From the NCBI GenBank assembly GCA_016705245.1, contig JADIYM010000025.1:1-64000 (forward strand): a DNA stretch of 64,000 nt, in the 5' to 3' direction. Below, one piece after another: positions 9,676 through 19,311 of the stretch; within the stretch, counting starts at the first letter, position 1; every line of letters starts with the position of its first letter. Below the pieces are notes generated by a model. That model ran no database searches and had not been told where the DNA came from. It saw only the letters and a list, made by a program, of their open reading frames with translations. The translations under genes were made by a program, and so were the position numbers. Origin of the DNA: Blastocatellia bacterium. Lineage in GTDB: Bacteria > Acidobacteriota > Blastocatellia > UBA7656 > JADIYM01.

Positions 9676-12012
9676 TCAGTAATGGCGTCCCGAAAAGACG
9701 AGCGCCGCCACAACTGAAGCGCTTGACTGAACCGCATACCAGCATCCGAAAAGGATGCTCAGCACGCCTGCAGCGATCTGCAGCGCGTGGTGTTTCCGAT
9801 TCATCGCACCCGACGAGAGTGCGAACGGCAATCCGATCAACCCCGACATCGCCAGCATTCCGGCGATCGAGCCCAGTCCGAAGATCGAGAGGTAGAGCAG
9901 ACCGAGCCAGGCCGAGTCGATCTGCGAGAGGACTAGAAGTGTGAGGGCAGCCGATCCCGCTAGTCCGTGCACGGCACCGACGACGAGCGGCTTGAAACCG
10001 AGCCTCGCGACAGCGTGTTGAACTTCGCCGTGCCCGTGCGCCGAGCCGTCCTCGTGAAAGTGGATGTGCACGTGCGCCGCACCATCGTGGTCGTGCCTGT
10101 GGACGTGAACGGACGGCCGCCCGCGTACGCCTCGCAACACCGCGCCGGCCCCGAGGCCGATGATCATCAAGGCGACTCCAAACTCGAGCCACCCGGCAAC
10201 CGCGTCGGAAATCGCGACCTTGAGCGTGAGCACAATCAGGCCGACGGCGACGAGCGAAATCGTGTGACCGACGCCCCACAGCGCTCCGACCATCGCAGCA
10301 CGGTGGAGTTGCCGGTGTTCACTGACGATCGTCGAAACGGCAACCACGTGGTCGGCCTCCGTTGCGTGCTTGAGGCCGAAGACGAGACCGAGGCCGAGAA
10401 TGCCGACGGCGCCGATCCCAACGAACGACGGTTCGTCGCCGTGCGAGAAGACCGCGGCGAATGCCGCACCGATGTCATTTCCGGCGTCGACCATGGCGGT
10501 CCAGCAGATGGCCGCGCCGAGCGCCGCGATGACGGCGGCGCTCGCAACCGGCAGAATTCGGGAGAATCGAGCGAGGCGCGCCGATCCGCCGAGCAGTCGG
10601 CCGGCAAGAACAAACGCCAATCCTACTGCCGTCAGTGCGCCTGCGAGTCCGACGCTGAACGCGACGACAAGTAGAAGCCCATAACCAACTCGGTGCAGCG
10701 CGATCGCCGACAGCAGGACAACCAGCGCCGATGGGCAGGGCAGGAGACCGCCCGAGATACCGAGAGCGAGCAGGCTGCGCATCGTGACCGGAGATTCATC
10801 CGCTCCCGGCGGCAGATGCGAATGGGTCGAGCCGCCGTGGGAATGCACTTGTCCCCCGTGCGAATGCGGCTCGCCGTCGTGATCGCGGTGGTCGTGGTGA
10901 GCAGGTTGCGAGACACATAGCGCGGCCCTCAGTCGTTTCACGAGCAAGGTAAGCCCCATTGCCAGCACGATGGCGCCTGACAGGACGCCGAGAATCGGGT
11001 AGAGCTGCTCGGGACTCACGAATCGCGCCGCGAAGAGCGTCACGAGACCGAGCCCGAACACCCCGGCTGTATGTGTCACCGTCACGGTCAATCCGAGGAA
11101 CAACGCGTGGCGAATCGTGCCTCGCGATCCGACGAGATATGCGCCGACGACCGTCTTGCCGTGACCAGGCGACAGGGCGTGGATTGCGCCGAGTCCCGCC
11201 GCAATGAACAGTCCGACGAGCATCACCCACGCCGTAACTTCCGGGACCGCGATCAGCTCTGCCAGACGGTCGCGAGTCGCAACGACTGGAGCGCCATCAC
11301 GCGTCCTGAGCACAGAAGAGCCTGCCGGAGGCGGGCCTGCGGAAACGGAGAAGCTCGCGGACCGCTCGTCGAGCGGTGATGCCAGCAGATCCTCCGGATA
11401 GGCGCGAAGCTCGTCCGACAGACTGTTGCCGAAGGCGTCAGTGTCGAAGACCGTGATACCCGGCGCCGGCCGGACAACGATTTCGCGCCATCCGAGTCGG
11501 TCCGCGAACGCCGAATTCGAGAACCGGATCGTTCTGAAGTTCGACGCGGCGTGTGCGTCCAGTCCAGTCCGGAATTCGGACTCGATCCTGATCGTCCTGA
11601 GGCCTCCCGCTCCTGAAAGCAGCAGCGCCCGCGATCCCGAAGGTTCCAGCGGAGACGCGATGGCTCCGACAGTCAGGGAAAGTTGCCTTGCGATGACGGC
11701 GGCCTGGCGGTCTGCGTAGACCTGGACGTCGAGGTCCGACAGGGTGCCGTCCCCGTCCAGATCGATTGCCGGCGACTCCTGGAGGGTCGGGATCTCTGCC
11801 ATATCCACGATATGGCGAATGGTTATTGCGTCCGGACCCGGAATCAGCTCGGAAAACTGATTGATCGTGAAGTTGCCGAGGGGATGTGCAAGTGCCTTCC
11901 CTGGAAAAAGAGGCCCGACTGCTAAACCCAGTATCGCCAGAAATAACAGGCGCCGTCGCAACTTGAATCGTCTGTCAAACCGCCGAAATGCCCGCAGGAA
12001 CATGGAATACAC
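9676..12012 (-). CDS. Tandem-domain nickel/cobalt transporter (RcnA/NicO-like plus NiCoT/UreH-like)
   Basis: A membrane protein of about 778 residues made of two transporter halves. After a signal or first helix (LLFLAILGLAVGPLFPGKALA) there is an exported domain beginning HPLGNFTINQFSEL with an EF-hand-like loop DLDGDGTLSDLD. The first transporter part (about 265-515) carries the NicO/RcnA motif HALSPGHGKTVVGAYLVGS. It is followed by a His-rich loop of HDH, HSH and HGG words. The second part (about 540-775) carries GLKHATEADHVVAVSTIVSE, close to the NiCoT signature HxxxxDH, and a second His-rich loop (VHVHRHDHDG). This suggests membrane transport of Ni2+ or Co2+; direction is unclear. Start is GTG 12012 or ATG 12003. 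It heads a minus-strand set with the DUF4331 and TPR lipoprotein genes. Confidence 0.85.
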   Translation of the reverse strand: MYSMFLRAFRRFDRRFKLRRRLLFLAILGLAVGPLFPGKALAHPLGNFTINQFSELIPGPDAITIRHIVDMAEIPTLQESPAIDLDGDGTLSDLDVQVYADRQAAVIARQLSLTVGAIASPLEPSGSRALLLSGAGGLRTIRIESEFRTGLDAHAASNFRTIRFSNSAFADRLGWREIVVRPAPGITVFDTDAFGNSLSDELRAYPEDLLASPLDERSASFSVSAGPPPAGSSVLRTRDGAPVVATRDRLAELIAVPEVTAWVMLVGLFIAAGLGAIHALSPGHGKTVVGAYLVGSRGTIRHALFLGLTVTVTHTAGVFGLGLVTLFAARFVSPEQLYPILGVLSGAIVLAMGLTLLVKRLRAALCVSQPAHHDHRDHDGEPHSHGGQVHSHGGSTHSHLPPGADESPVTMRSLLALGISGGLLPCPSALVVLLSAIALHRVGYGLLLVVAFSVGLAGALTAVGLAFVLAGRLLGGSARLARFSRILPVASAAVIAALGAAICWTAMVDAGNDIGAAFAAVFSHGDEPSFVGIGAVGILGLGLVFGLKHATEADHVVAVSTIVSEHRQLHRAAMVGALWGVGHTISLVAVGLIVLTLKVAISDAVAGWLEFGVALMIIGLGAGAVLRGVRGRPSVHVHRHDHDGAAHVHIHFHEDGSAHGHGEVQHAVARLGFKPLVVGAVHGLAGSAALTLLVLSQIDSAWLGLLYLSIFGLGSIAGMLAMSGLIGLPFALSSGAMNRKHHALQIAAGVLSILFGCWYAVQSSASVVAALVFSGRHY

Positions 12013-12119
12013 CCATACCAGTCGCTCGCTAGAAAGTTTTGGTGGCCGAGTTTCGACTGACCCTACGCAGGCCCCGGGTGTTTCGGATGCCCGGAGTGAG
12101 AGTGCAACGAGGATACGGC

Positions 12120-12181
12120 GGATTTCGGCGGATCACTCGGCTCTGAAAGCGCGTATTCAGAGCCGCGATCCGCCGAAATCC
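12120..12181. repeat. Inverted repeat, family F
   Basis: Arms 12120-12146 and 12156-12181 read GGATTTCGGCGGATC and its complement plus CTCGGCTCTGA and its complement, around a short loop. It is the one palindrome in this window located between two divergent genes (nickel/cobalt transporter and TetR gene), so it is in both 5' regions rather than at a 3' end. Confidence 0.8.
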
Positions 12182-12247
12182 AACAGATCCGCGCTGCTCT
12201 TATACTTCAAAACATCCAAATCGGCCTTTTGTTGAAATACAAACTAC

Positions 12248-12304
12248 TTGACCTGTTTTTCCGGGCCGTGCTAGTTTCCGTTTGTCAGTACTTACTTACT
12301 TACC
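12248..12304 (+). promoter_or_regulatory. Promoter and probable TetR operator of the efflux operon
   Basis: TTGACC at 12248-12253 and CTAGTT at 12271-12276 are 17 bp apart, a fair sigma-70 promoter. Directly downstream, at about 12287-12304, AGTACTTACTTACTTAC repeats ACTT three times at 4-bp steps; AGTA/TACT half-sites of this kind are common in TetR-family operators. The TetR start codon is at 12321 after AAGGAG. Autorepression of the whole efflux operon is a reasonable inference. Confidence 0.5.
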
Positions 12305-12320
12305 AGAGAGAAGGAGACGA

Positions 12321-12980
12321 GTGACGCTACCCATTCAACATCACGAGGAGATCGCCCCGCGGATGCGCGCCGATGCGCGCAGGGAGCAGCTAATCGGCGT
12401 CGCCGTCGACCTCTTCTCACGAAAGGGGTTCTCGGGAACCACGACGAAGGAAATCGCCGCTGCCGCCGGCGTTACCGAAGCACTCATCTTCCGCCATTTC
12501 CCGACAAAGGACGCCCTCTACGACGCAATCCTCCGATGGCGCGTCGAAAAGTGCGGGACCCAGAACTGGCTCGAGCTCCTGCAGCCACTCGCGGACAACC
12601 GTGATGACGACGGGATCATTCGTGCGGTCACATCCGGCCTGCTCGAATTCCATCGCGAGAACGTCGATTTCCTGAGACTGATGTTCTTCGCCGTGCTCGA
12701 GAATCACGAGCTCGCCCAGAGCTTCCGCGAGAGTCAGATCCGTCCGATCTACGAGTTCCTCACCAACTACATTTCCTTGCGACAGCGGGAGGGCGCGTTC
12801 AGGTCGCTCGACCCCGGGACGACGGTACGCGCGATCTTCGGTGCGCCGTTTTACCACTCGATAGTCAACAACCTCTTTCACTGCAACATGCTGCAGGTCA
12901 GCGACGAAGTAGCCGTCGACACGTTCGTGCGGCTCGCACTCGATGGTCTCCGGACTCCGGAAGACCACACGGAAGGATAG
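12321..12980 (+). CDS. TetR family transcriptional regulator
   Basis: A repressor-type regulator of 219 residues. The N-terminal TetR helix-turn-helix is clear at about residues 18-62: REQLIGVAVDLFSRKGFSGT, TTKEIAAAAGVTEALIFRHF, then PTKDALYDAI. The C-terminus is the usual variable ligand-binding and dimer domain. GTG 12321 was chosen because AAGGAG lies 5 bp upstream and an operator-like repeat lies before it; the frame stays open back to 12282. It is the first gene of the efflux operon, 5 bp before the membrane-fusion protein gene, and most likely represses its own operon until an effluxed compound binds. Confidence 0.93.
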   Translation: MTLPIQHHEEIAPRMRADARREQLIGVAVDLFSRKGFSGTTTKEIAAAAGVTEALIFRHFPTKDALYDAILRWRVEKCGTQNWLELLQPLADNRDDDGIIRAVTSGLLEFHRENVDFLRLMFFAVLENHELAQSFRESQIRPIYEFLTNYISLRQREGAFRSLDPGTTVRAIFGAPFYHSIVNNLFHCNMLQVSDEVAVDTFVRLALDGLRTPEDHTEG

Positions 12981-12985
12981 GAATC

Positions 12986-14338
12986 GTGCCAAACGCCGTC
13001 ATGGACAAACCTCCACGCCTCGACAGCAATATCGGATACGACCCGGCCGCCGTTGCCCCGTCGCATCCATCCAACCGCACGCGAAACGTCCTGATCGCCG
13101 CTGCGCTTGGCCTCGCAATCCTGGCCACCATTTACTACTTCGGGATCCGCGGGCGAGCGGCAAGCTCTGCCGCCGCCGGGCGCGAGACCAGTGTCGTAGC
13201 ACCCGTGACCGTTTCGACCACCCCCGCGGTGACGAGAGAGATCCCGTCATACGTCGAGGCCAGCGGTTCGCTGATCGCCTTCGAATCGGCCGACGTCGCG
13301 CCTCTCGTTCCCGGGAAGATCTCGGAGACACCCGTTAACGAAGGTCGATTCGTGCGGCGGGGCGATGTGCTTGCCCGGATGGACGACCGCGACGCCAAGC
13401 TGCGCGTTCAGCAGGCCGACGCAGCGGTGAAGCAGGCCGAAGCCGCCGTCAAGCAGGCGAAGGAGACCCTCGGAATGTCGGCGGGGGCGTCGGACCCGAC
13501 GCTCGTCGCCGAAGTCGAATCCGCACGCGCCACCTGGAAACTCGCCGAGGTCAACGAGCGACGGTACGCGAATCTACTGAGTTCCGGCGATGTCTCGCAG
13601 GCTCAATATGACGAATTCAAGGCCCGCGCCGATACGGCGCGTTCGGCCTACGACGCCGCGCTCGCCAAGGCAAAGTCGGGCTGGGCCTCGATCGACGTCC
13701 AGCTGAGCGCCCTGGCATCGGCCACCGCGGCGCGAGACATCGCGCGCAAGGCGCTCGCCGACACCGTGATCGTCGCCCCGCTCGACGGATACGTCGCCGA
13801 ACGCCCGACGGCCGTCGGTGAGTGGGTGACGACGTCTTCGCGGATTGTGACAATCGTGCAGAGCGACCGGCTCAAGCTGCTGCTCCAGGTCTCGGAGTCC
13901 GATGCGTCGCGCGTCACCAACGGAATGTCCGCGACGGTACGTGTCGATGCCTATCCGGACCGCGATTTCGCCGGCTCGGTCGCGACGATCATCCCGGCGC
14001 TCGACCCGGCGGCCCGTGCGCTAATCGCCGTAATCGTGGTTCCCAATAAAGAAGGCCTGCTCAAGCCCGGAATGTTCGGAACCGCCAAGGTGCTCGAATC
14101 CGCCGCCGTCGTGCGCGGCGTCGTCGTGCCGCGCGACGCGATCGTCCGAACGCCCGCCGGCGCAAGCCTCGTTTACGTCGTCACGGGCGACCGGGCGGTC
14201 GCGCACACAGTCCAGGTCGGGCACGACATCGACGGAATGGTCCACATCGTCTCGGGCATCGACGAAGGCGTCGACGTCGTGACATCGGGCGCCGGCGCGC
14301 TGTCAGACGGCGCGGCGATCATTCCCGCGGCTCGATAG
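12986..14338 (+). CDS. RND efflux membrane-fusion (periplasmic adaptor) protein
   Basis: The adaptor of a tripartite pump, about 450 residues from GTG 12986. One N-terminal membrane anchor (VLIAAALGLAILATIYYFGI) is followed by the HlyD-type lipoyl half VAPLVPGKISETPVNEGRFV and VRRGDVLARMDDRDA. A helical hairpin comes next (AVKQAEAAVKQAKETL), then the second lipoyl half (TVIVAPLDGYVAERPTAVGE). The beta-barrel and membrane-proximal domains follow. It follows the TetR gene by 5 bp and precedes the RND pump gene by 12 bp, so it should join that pump to the TolC-like channel encoded downstream. Confidence 0.94.
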   Translation: MPNAVMDKPPRLDSNIGYDPAAVAPSHPSNRTRNVLIAAALGLAILATIYYFGIRGRAASSAAAGRETSVVAPVTVSTTPAVTREIPSYVEASGSLIAFESADVAPLVPGKISETPVNEGRFVRRGDVLARMDDRDAKLRVQQADAAVKQAEAAVKQAKETLGMSAGASDPTLVAEVESARATWKLAEVNERRYANLLSSGDVSQAQYDEFKARADTARSAYDAALAKAKSGWASIDVQLSALASATAARDIARKALADTVIVAPLDGYVAERPTAVGEWVTTSSRIVTIVQSDRLKLLLQVSESDASRVTNGMSATVRVDAYPDRDFAGSVATIIPALDPAARALIAVIVVPNKEGLLKPGMFGTAKVLESAAVVRGVVVPRDAIVRTPAGASLVYVVTGDRAVAHTVQVGHDIDGMVHIVSGIDEGVDVVTSGAGALSDGAAIIPAAR

Positions 14339-14350
14339 GACGAACGGACT

Positions 14351-17300
14351 ATGCAAAAGCTCGCTGAACTCTGCGTCCGCAGGCCGGTCTTTGCCACGAT
14401 GCTCATCGCGGCGCTCGTCGTCGTCGGCGTCTTCTCGTATGGAGCGCTGGGCGTCGACCTCTTTCCGAAAATCGACCTTCCAACGATCACGGTCACGACC
14501 GTTAACCCCGGCGCTTCACCCCAGGAGATCGAAACCGAGGTCACGGACCGCATCGAGTCGGCCGTCAACACCATCTCGGGCATCGACGAGCTGCGCTCCA
14601 CGTCCGTCGAGGGCGTCTCGCAGGTGTACATCACGTTCCTGCTCGAGAAGGACGCCGACATTGCCGCTCAGGAAGTCCGAGACAAGGTCAATCTCGTCAT
14701 TCCTGATCTTCCGGAGACATCCGAGACGCCAACGGTCCAGAAATTCGACGCAGACGCTCAGCCGATAATCGCCATCGTCGTCTCGGCCGAGATGCCGATG
14801 CGCGAGCTGACGACGATCGCGGACAAGAAGCTCAAGGAGCGTCTCGAGACGGTCAACGGCGTCGGCGAGGTCCAGATCATCGGCGGCCAGGATCGCGAGA
14901 TACAGGTTCTTGCAAACCCCGACCGCCTCCGCGCCTACAAGCTATCGGTCTCGGATGTCGCGAGTGCGCTCAGGACCCAGAACGTCGAAGTTCCGGGCGG
15001 CCGCGTCGACCTCGGTCCGAGCGAGATGACGGTGCGGACCGCCGGCCGCGTCACCGACCCGGACGACTTCAGGAACATAATCGTCGCCACGCGTGGTGCC
15101 TACAGCGTGAAGGTCGGCGACGTCGCCGAGGTCGTCGATGGCGCCGAGGAACAGCGGACCGTTTCAGTGCTGAACGGCGTGCCGGCGGTCACGCTCCTCG
15201 TCATCAAGCAGTCCGGCAGCAACACCGTGGCCGTTGCCGACGGCATCAAGGAGCGGCTCGCGGAAGTCTCGCCGCTGCTGCCGGCCGGCGTCACTGCCGA
15301 AGTCGTCCGCGACCAGTCGGTGTTCATCCGGGCGGCGCTCGACCGCATCAACGAACACCTGATTCTCGGCGCATTGTTTGCCGCGGCGGTCGTGTTCGTA
15401 TTCTTGTGGAATTTCCGCTCGACGATCATCTCGGCGCTTGCGATCCCGACGTCGATCGTCGCCACGTTCGCGCTCATGAACGTGATGGGCTACACGCTCA
15501 ACTCAATGACGATGCTCTCGCTGACTCTGATGGTCGGTATCGTTATCGACGACGCGATCGTTGTCCTCGAGAACATCTTCCGCTTCATCGAAGAGAAGGG
15601 GATGGAGCCGTATCAGGCAGCCATCGAGGGTACCCGCGAGATCGGCCCGGCCGTCATGGCAACGACTCTCTCGCTGCTCGCGGTTTTCATTCCCGTGGGA
15701 TTCATGGCCGGCATCGTCGGCCGCTTCATGTCGAGCTTCGGCCTGACGGCTGCGTTTGCCATTGGCGTCTCGCTGCTCGTCAGTTTCACGCTGACTCCGA
15801 TGCTCGCTGCGCGGTGGATCAAGCCGAACCAGGTCAAACACGGCGATCACGACTCGAAGCACTCGCGTTTCTACCATCCGATCGAAGCGACCTACATGGT
15901 CATGCTTCGATGGTCGATGCGCCGTCGATGGGTCGTCGTGCTTGCGTGCGTGCTCGTCATCGTCAGCATCTACCCGCTGTTCACGTATGTCGGAAAGAAC
16001 TTCCTGCCGTCCGACGACCAGGCACAGTTCGAAGTGACCGTTCGCGCGCCCGAGGGCTCGACCGTGACCGCCACGGCGCTCACGATGGAGCGCATCGCCC
16101 GCGAAGTGCGTGAGCTCCCTGGAGTCGAGCTGACGTTGACGACGCTTGGCGGCGGCCAGCAGCAACTCGTCAACAGCGGGACCATCTTCGTGAAACTCGT
16201 ACCGATCGAGGACCGCGACCTCGACCAGTTCGCCATCATGACGAAGGCTCGCGCCCTTCTCGTCAATCATCCGCAGGACCTGCGGACGTCCGTCCAACCG
16301 GTCGCGGCGATCTCGGGCGGCGGATTCCGAAACGCAGACATCCAGTTCGTCATCGGCGGACCGGACCTGGCGAAGTTGACTGATTACTCGGACAAGCTCG
16401 TCGCGAAGCTCAAGACAATCAAGGACGTCGTCGATGCCGATACGTCGCTTGTCACCGGCAAGCCCGAGCTGCGGATCGAGATCAATCGGCAGAAGGCCGC
16501 CGACCTCGGCGTTCGCGTCGCCGACATCGCTACGGCGCTCAACACGCTGGTCGGAGGCACCGTCGTAACGACGTTCAACGAGGGCACCGACCAGTATGAG
16601 GTCCGGTTGCGCGCCGCAAGCGAGTTCCGGGCGAACCCCGAAGAGGTCCGCCGGCTTTCGGTTCCGTCGACGCGAGGTCCCGTCGGTCTCGAGAACGTAG
16701 TGACTTACGAACGCTCGACCGGTCCGTCGGCCATCGATCGCCTGAACCGTCAGCGTCAGGTCACTCTGACGTCGAACGTGAAGCCGGGCGGATCGCAGAG
16801 CGCTGTCATCGCCGAGCTCGAGCAATACGTCAGGGAGCTCAACATCGACTCGGGCTATTCGACCGGCCTCGCCGGACGGGCGAAAGAGCTCGGTCGCGCC
16901 GGCTACTACTTCCTGCTCGCCATCTCGCTCTCGTTCATCTTCATGTACATGGTGCTCGCGGCGCAGTTCGAGAGCTTCATCCATCCGGTCACAATTCTGC
17001 TCACGCTGCCGCTGGCGGTGCCGTTCGGCATCGTGTCGCTGCTCGTCGCAGGCCAGACCGTGAACATCTTCTCGGGACTCGGATTGTTGCTGCTGTTCGG
17101 CATCGTGAAGAAAAACTCGATCCTGCAGATCGACCACACCAACACGTTGCGGGATCGGGGAATGCCTCGCCTCGAGGCCATCCTGCAGGCGAACAAGGAC
17201 AGGCTCCGTCCGATCCTCATGACGACGCTGGCGCTGGTCTTTGGCATGATCCCGCTCGTCGCCGGCACCGGCCCGGGTTCAGCGACGAACCGCAGTATCG

Positions 17301-17476
17301 GAGTGCTAGTGGTCGGAGGCCAGTCGTTATGCCTGCTTCTCACGCTGCTTGCAGTTCCGGTTTTCTACTCGTTGTTCGAGGACTTGCGAACGGTGCGAAT
17401 CCCGGGGCGCGTCCGCGAACCAAAGTCGAGCCGGTCGTCCCTCGGTGAACCCACCGTCGATGGAGTGAGTCAATGA
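14351..17476 (+). CDS. RND family inner-membrane efflux pump (AcrB/HAE1 type)
   Basis: The proton-driven pump of the tripartite system, 1041 residues, full length for the family. N-terminal words PVFATMLIAALVVVGVFSYG and LGVDLFPKIDLP are typical of the hydrophobe/amphiphile efflux RND group. Transmembrane helix 4 has GIVIDDAIVVLENI, with the paired Asp residues used for proton relay. The second half repeats the fold, with LAAQFESFIHPVTILLTLPL and later GIVKKNSILQIDHTN. The stop overlaps the start of the TolC-like gene (ATGA), implying translational coupling. Substrate cannot be told from sequence. Confidence 0.96.
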   Translation: MQKLAELCVRRPVFATMLIAALVVVGVFSYGALGVDLFPKIDLPTITVTTVNPGASPQEIETEVTDRIESAVNTISGIDELRSTSVEGVSQVYITFLLEKDADIAAQEVRDKVNLVIPDLPETSETPTVQKFDADAQPIIAIVVSAEMPMRELTTIADKKLKERLETVNGVGEVQIIGGQDREIQVLANPDRLRAYKLSVSDVASALRTQNVEVPGGRVDLGPSEMTVRTAGRVTDPDDFRNIIVATRGAYSVKVGDVAEVVDGAEEQRTVSVLNGVPAVTLLVIKQSGSNTVAVADGIKERLAEVSPLLPAGVTAEVVRDQSVFIRAALDRINEHLILGALFAAAVVFVFLWNFRSTIISALAIPTSIVATFALMNVMGYTLNSMTMLSLTLMVGIVIDDAIVVLENIFRFIEEKGMEPYQAAIEGTREIGPAVMATTLSLLAVFIPVGFMAGIVGRFMSSFGLTAAFAIGVSLLVSFTLTPMLAARWIKPNQVKHGDHDSKHSRFYHPIEATYMVMLRWSMRRRWVVVLACVLVIVSIYPLFTYVGKNFLPSDDQAQFEVTVRAPEGSTVTATALTMERIAREVRELPGVELTLTTLGGGQQQLVNSGTIFVKLVPIEDRDLDQFAIMTKARALLVNHPQDLRTSVQPVAAISGGGFRNADIQFVIGGPDLAKLTDYSDKLVAKLKTIKDVVDADTSLVTGKPELRIEINRQKAADLGVRVADIATALNTLVGGTVVTTFNEGTDQYEVRLRAASEFRANPEEVRRLSVPSTRGPVGLENVVTYERSTGPSAIDRLNRQRQVTLTSNVKPGGSQSAVIAELEQYVRELNIDSGYSTGLAGRAKELGRAGYYFLLAISLSFIFMYMVLAAQFESFIHPVTILLTLPLAVPFGIVSLLVAGQTVNIFSGLGLLLLFGIVKKNSILQIDHTNTLRDRGMPRLEAILQANKDRLRPILMTTLALVFGMIPLVAGTGPGSATNRSIGVLVVGGQSLCLLLTLLAVPVFYSLFEDLRTVRIPGRVREPKSSRSSLGEPTVDGVSQ

Positions 17477-19311
17477 AGCGCACCTTCGCTGTCACCACAA
17501 CGTTGTTCGCCGTCATCGTCGCGGCCACGGCTCCGGCGGCACTCGCCCAGTCTGGAGGCCAGGCACGCCTTCCCGGCGTCACCGAATCCGCCGCAGCGGA
17601 ACCGGGTGCGATTGCGACCGGGTCGTCGTCCGATCCGACGGATCCGGGCGGCTCGCAGGATCAGTCCCAGGCGCCAATCGCGCGCGAACCCCGCATTCTG
17701 ATTCCGGAGGCGCGCATCGGCGTCGACGAGAGCAACCCGCTGCCGATCGCCCTGGCGACTGCCATCGAGATGGCGCTCGTGCGCAACCGCGACCTCGAGG
17801 TCGAGCGCATCACGACCGAGCAGACACAACTGCAGGTCGACGTCGCGCGAGGAGCCTTCGACCCGCTGTTCCGTTCGACCATGCTCTACGAGAACCGGCT
17901 CGCCCCCGTGGCGAGCTCGATCGGGGGCAATCCGTCCGGCGTCACCAGGTCGCACGCCGTGAGCGCGTCGGTCGGATTGTCGAAGCTCTTCGAATACGGC
18001 ACCGTGATCGATGGCAGCTTCCAACAGGTGCGCAGCGACACCGACAACATCTTTCTGGTCATCAACCCGCAGTACCAGTCGGATCTCGTGCTGAACTTCC
18101 GTCAGCCGCTGCTCCGCAATCGCTCCACGAACGAGAGCACGCGCCGGCTGCGCGTAGCGAAGGCCCAGGTGGACCTCAGCGACTCGCTCTTCAGGCAGAA
18201 GGTCATCGATACCGTCGGAGCCGTCGAGCGCGCGTACTGGGACCTCGAGTTCGCGCTCAAGAGCGTTCAGGTCGCCCGCGACTCGGTCGGGCTCGCCGAG
18301 ACGCAGATCGCCCGGCTCAAGCGACTCGTTCAGGAGGGCATCAGCGCTCCGGTCGAGATCGTCCAGGTCGAGGCCGAGCTCGAACGGCGCCGTCAGAACC
18401 TGCTCACGACGATCGAGATCGTGACGTTGACCGAGAACTCGCTCAAGTCGCTGATCCTCTCGGACCGGGCGAACAACGAGTGGGACCGCCCGCTCGTTCC
18501 GACCGACAGCGCTCGCGTCGTCCCGGTCACGTGGACCATCGACGATGCCGTCAAGACGGCCCTCGAGAACCGGCCCGAGATCGCACAGCTTCGTACGCGC
18601 GAAGAGATCAACGAAATAGACCAGACATTCTTCCGGGGCCAGACCAGGCCGCAGGTCGACTTCATAGCGAGCTACGGATCGACGGGACTCGCGGGCACTC
18701 CTACGACAACAGTCAATCCGTTCAACTCGCAGAACCTCGCGCTCTACGGCCGCGTGAACGAGCTCTCGCTGCTTGCGGGACTCGACCCGATCGCGGCGCC
18801 GACCAGTCAGGGAGTCGCGCCGGTCCTCGTCGGCGGCTACGGCAAAAGTCTCGAGAATCTCTTTTCACAGGATTTTCGTACTGTTCGCGTGGGCATCGAG
18901 ATTGGATGGAACGTGACCAACCGGATCGCCGAGGCGAACCAGGGTATTGCCGAGGCCGAGGGTCGAAAGATCGTCGCGCAGCGGCAGGCGCTCGAGCAGC
19001 GCGTCGAACGCGAAGTCCGCAACGCGTTGCAGGTCGTCCAGTCAGCGCGGCAGAAGGTCGAGGCCGCGAAGGCCGCGCGGGAGGCGTCCGAGGTGCAGTT
19101 GCAGAGCGAGCAGCGACGATTCGAAGCCGGATTGTCGACGACTTATTTCGTCCTCGAGCGCCAGAATGCGCTGTCGGAAGCCCGGGCGCGCGAGATTGCG
19201 ACACTCACGGAATTCAACAAGGCGGTTTCAGAACTGCAGCGTTTCGTTGGCGTGACGCTTTCGGCCAACGCAATCGACGTCTCTGACGTCAAGGGAGCCG
19301 CCCGCCCGTGA
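17473..19311 (+). CDS. TolC-like outer-membrane efflux channel
   Basis: The outer-membrane factor of the pump, 612 residues with a signal peptide (TTLFAVIVAATAPAALAQ). Two outer-membrane-efflux repeats are visible. The first starts near NPLPIALATAIEMALVRNRD and has the long helix AYWDLEFALKSVQVARDS. The second starts near WTIDDAVKTALENRPEIAQL and ends in a coiled-coil segment (EREVRNALQVVQSARQKVEA). An extended Pro/Ser/Gly-rich stretch after the signal peptide makes it longer than Escherichia coli TolC. It overlaps the RND gene by 4 bp, and its stop overlaps the next start codon by 4 bp. Confidence 0.93.
   Translation: MKRTFAVTTTLFAVIVAATAPAALAQSGGQARLPGVTESAAAEPGAIATGSSSDPTDPGGSQDQSQAPIAREPRILIPEARIGVDESNPLPIALATAIEMALVRNRDLEVERITTEQTQLQVDVARGAFDPLFRSTMLYENRLAPVASSIGGNPSGVTRSHAVSASVGLSKLFEYGTVIDGSFQQVRSDTDNIFLVINPQYQSDLVLNFRQPLLRNRSTNESTRRLRVAKAQVDLSDSLFRQKVIDTVGAVERAYWDLEFALKSVQVARDSVGLAETQIARLKRLVQEGISAPVEIVQVEAELERRRQNLLTTIEIVTLTENSLKSLILSDRANNEWDRPLVPTDSARVVPVTWTIDDAVKTALENRPEIAQLRTREEINEIDQTFFRGQTRPQVDFIASYGSTGLAGTPTTTVNPFNSQNLALYGRVNELSLLAGLDPIAAPTSQGVAPVLVGGYGKSLENLFSQDFRTVRVGIEIGWNVTNRIAEANQGIAEAEGRKIVAQRQALEQRVEREVRNALQVVQSARQKVEAAKAAREASEVQLQSEQRRFEAGLSTTYFVLERQNALSEARAREIATLTEFNKAVSELQRFVGVTLSANAIDVSDVKGAARP

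Noticed and set aside
15503..17137. Long minus-strand open frame opposite the RND pump gene
   Set aside because: High GC produces long antisense frames. The translation is low-complexity Arg/Asp/Glu/His, while the plus strand is an intact RND pump.
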